A stretch of DNA of 6,783 bases from CAVVNC01 sp963750015 (GTDB taxonomy: Bacteria; Desulfobacterota; Syntrophorhabdia; Syntrophorhabdales; WCHB1-27): contig CAVVPU010000169.1 of NCBI GenBank assembly GCA_963750015.1, positions 1 to 6,783 of the forward strand. Reading direction: 5' to 3'. Position numbers and translations under genes: made by a program. The notes under the pieces are model-generated. The model saw nothing but the letters and a program-made list of their open reading frames with translations, was not told the DNA's origin and did not search any database. Below are positions 6,171 to 6,783 of this stretch, piece by piece. Each line of letters opens with the position of its first letter. Position 1 is the stretch's first letter.

Positions 6171-6782
6171 CTAGAGCGTCTTTTCTATGATTTCGAGCAG
6201 CTCTTGCCCGAAGGCGTCGATCTTCTGGGGACCGAGTCCGTAGATCTTCGTCAGCTCGTACAGGGACCGGGGGGCCTTTCTGGCGAGGTCTTCCAGGGTC
6301 CGGTTGCTGAAGATGATAAAAGCGGGCATGTCCTGGGACCGCGCATAATCGAGCCGCCATTCCCTGACGGCCCTCATCGTCGCCGCTTCCCGTTCGTCGA
6401 AGGAGCCCGCGATTTCCTTGAGACGGACCCTCTTCTCCCTCACCTTTCCCGTCCGGACACGGACCTTCGTTATCTTAACGTACTCATTGGGGATTCTCCT
6501 CGGGGAGTCGGGGTCGCATACATCGCAGTGACCGCAGGACTGAATGCGGTCGCGGTCCTTGAAATAGGTGAGGATTCCGGAATGGCGGCATTCACCGCCT
6601 TCGGCATACTGGATGATGGCGTCCAGGGACCTCCAGCGGGACTTCTTGATTTCGTCCGGGGCTTCGCTTTCGCGGATGAAAAACGACTGAAGCCCGTGAT
6701 CTTTTTTCGCGTACAGGAGAAGACAGGTCGAGTGTTTTCCATCCCTGCCCGCGCGGCCGACCTCCTGGTAATAGGAGTCGAG
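6171..6782 (-). CDS. recQ: RecQ-family ATP-dependent DNA helicase, C-terminal part (zinc and HRDC domains)
   Basis: The gene runs off the right edge; 203 residues up to TAG 6173-6171 are visible. The fragment opens with LDSYYQEVGRAGRDG, helicase motif VI with the arginine finger of RecQ enzymes. It continues with the RecQ zinc-binding region: ECRH (C65 of the fragment), then SCGHCDVC supplying C83, C86 and C89. Residues about 134-203 form an HRDC domain (REWRLDYARSQDMPAFIIF, then IYGLGPQKIDAFG), which binds DNA and tunes substrate choice. Only about 45 residues separate the last zinc cysteine from HRDC, so the winged-helix (RQC) domain of the classical E. coli type is absent. RecQ enzymes unwind DNA 3'-5' in recombination and fork repair. 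The next gene downstream (the kinase) starts 140 nt away with its own candidate promoter, so the two need not be an operon. Confidence 0.92.
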   Translation of the reverse strand, partial: LDSYYQEVGRAGRDGKHSTCLLLYAKKDHGLQSFFIRESEAPDEIKKSRWRSLDAIIQYAEGGECRHSGILTYFKDRDRIQSCGHCDVCDPDSPRRIPNEYVKITKVRVRTGKVREKRVRLKEIAGSFDEREAATMRAVREWRLDYARSQDMPAFIIFSNRTLEDLARKAPRSLYELTKIYGLGPQKIDAFGQELLEIIEKTL

Positions 6783-6783
6783 A

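Noticed and set aside
1..6783. CRISPR array, tRNA, insertion sequence or prophage module
   Set aside because: No regularly spaced repeats, cloverleaf, transposase or structural phage genes were seen; the lysozyme-like gene alone is not enough to call a prophage.

Overview
The window looks like chromosomal DNA from a GC-rich Gram-negative bacterium. The best guess is a deltaproteobacterium-like (Desulfobacterota) anaerobe. That guess rests on the style of the large soluble PAS-GAF hybrid histidine kinase and on overall base composition, not on any marker gene. I see no tRNA, rRNA, CRISPR array, insertion sequence or clear prophage.

Layout. The first ~1.73 kb is a plus-strand cluster. It holds the last 25 codons of a gene running in from the left (with a weak serine-peptidase-like GFSGSPV tail), an unrecognised exported protein whose signal-peptide start appears broken by a 1-nt frame problem, and a 206-residue lysozyme-like/lytic transglycosylase-like protein with no signal peptide of its own. 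The last two are separated by only 5 nt, and the ribosome binding site of the second lies inside the end of the first, so they should be co-translated. After a 126-nt convergent spacer, all remaining genes are on the minus strand. Read in their own direction they are: the C-terminal part of a RecQ-family helicase that enters from the right edge (stop near 6171), a 1020-residue soluble hybrid sensor kinase (6030 to 2968), a ~330-nt stretch without a convincing gene, and a YgjP/DUF45-type zinc metallopeptidase (2635 to 1856).

How they fit together. The plus-strand pair suggests a cell-envelope job: an exported protein of unknown role coupled to a peptidoglycan-cleaving fold. The minus-strand genes look like independent units. 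The kinase and the metallopeptidase each have a plausible sigma70-type promoter just upstream, and RecQ is a housekeeping DNA-repair helicase. The kinase carries its own receiver domain, and no separate partner regulator is visible.

The items most worth a second look are the disrupted signal-peptide start, the signal-less lysozyme-like enzyme coupled to an exported unknown, the cysteine-rich GAF domain of the kinase, the RecQ tail that goes from its zinc cysteines to HRDC with no room for a winged-helix domain, and a promoter that would place transcription start on the GTG start codon of the metallopeptidase. I do not see a clearly new multi-gene system here.
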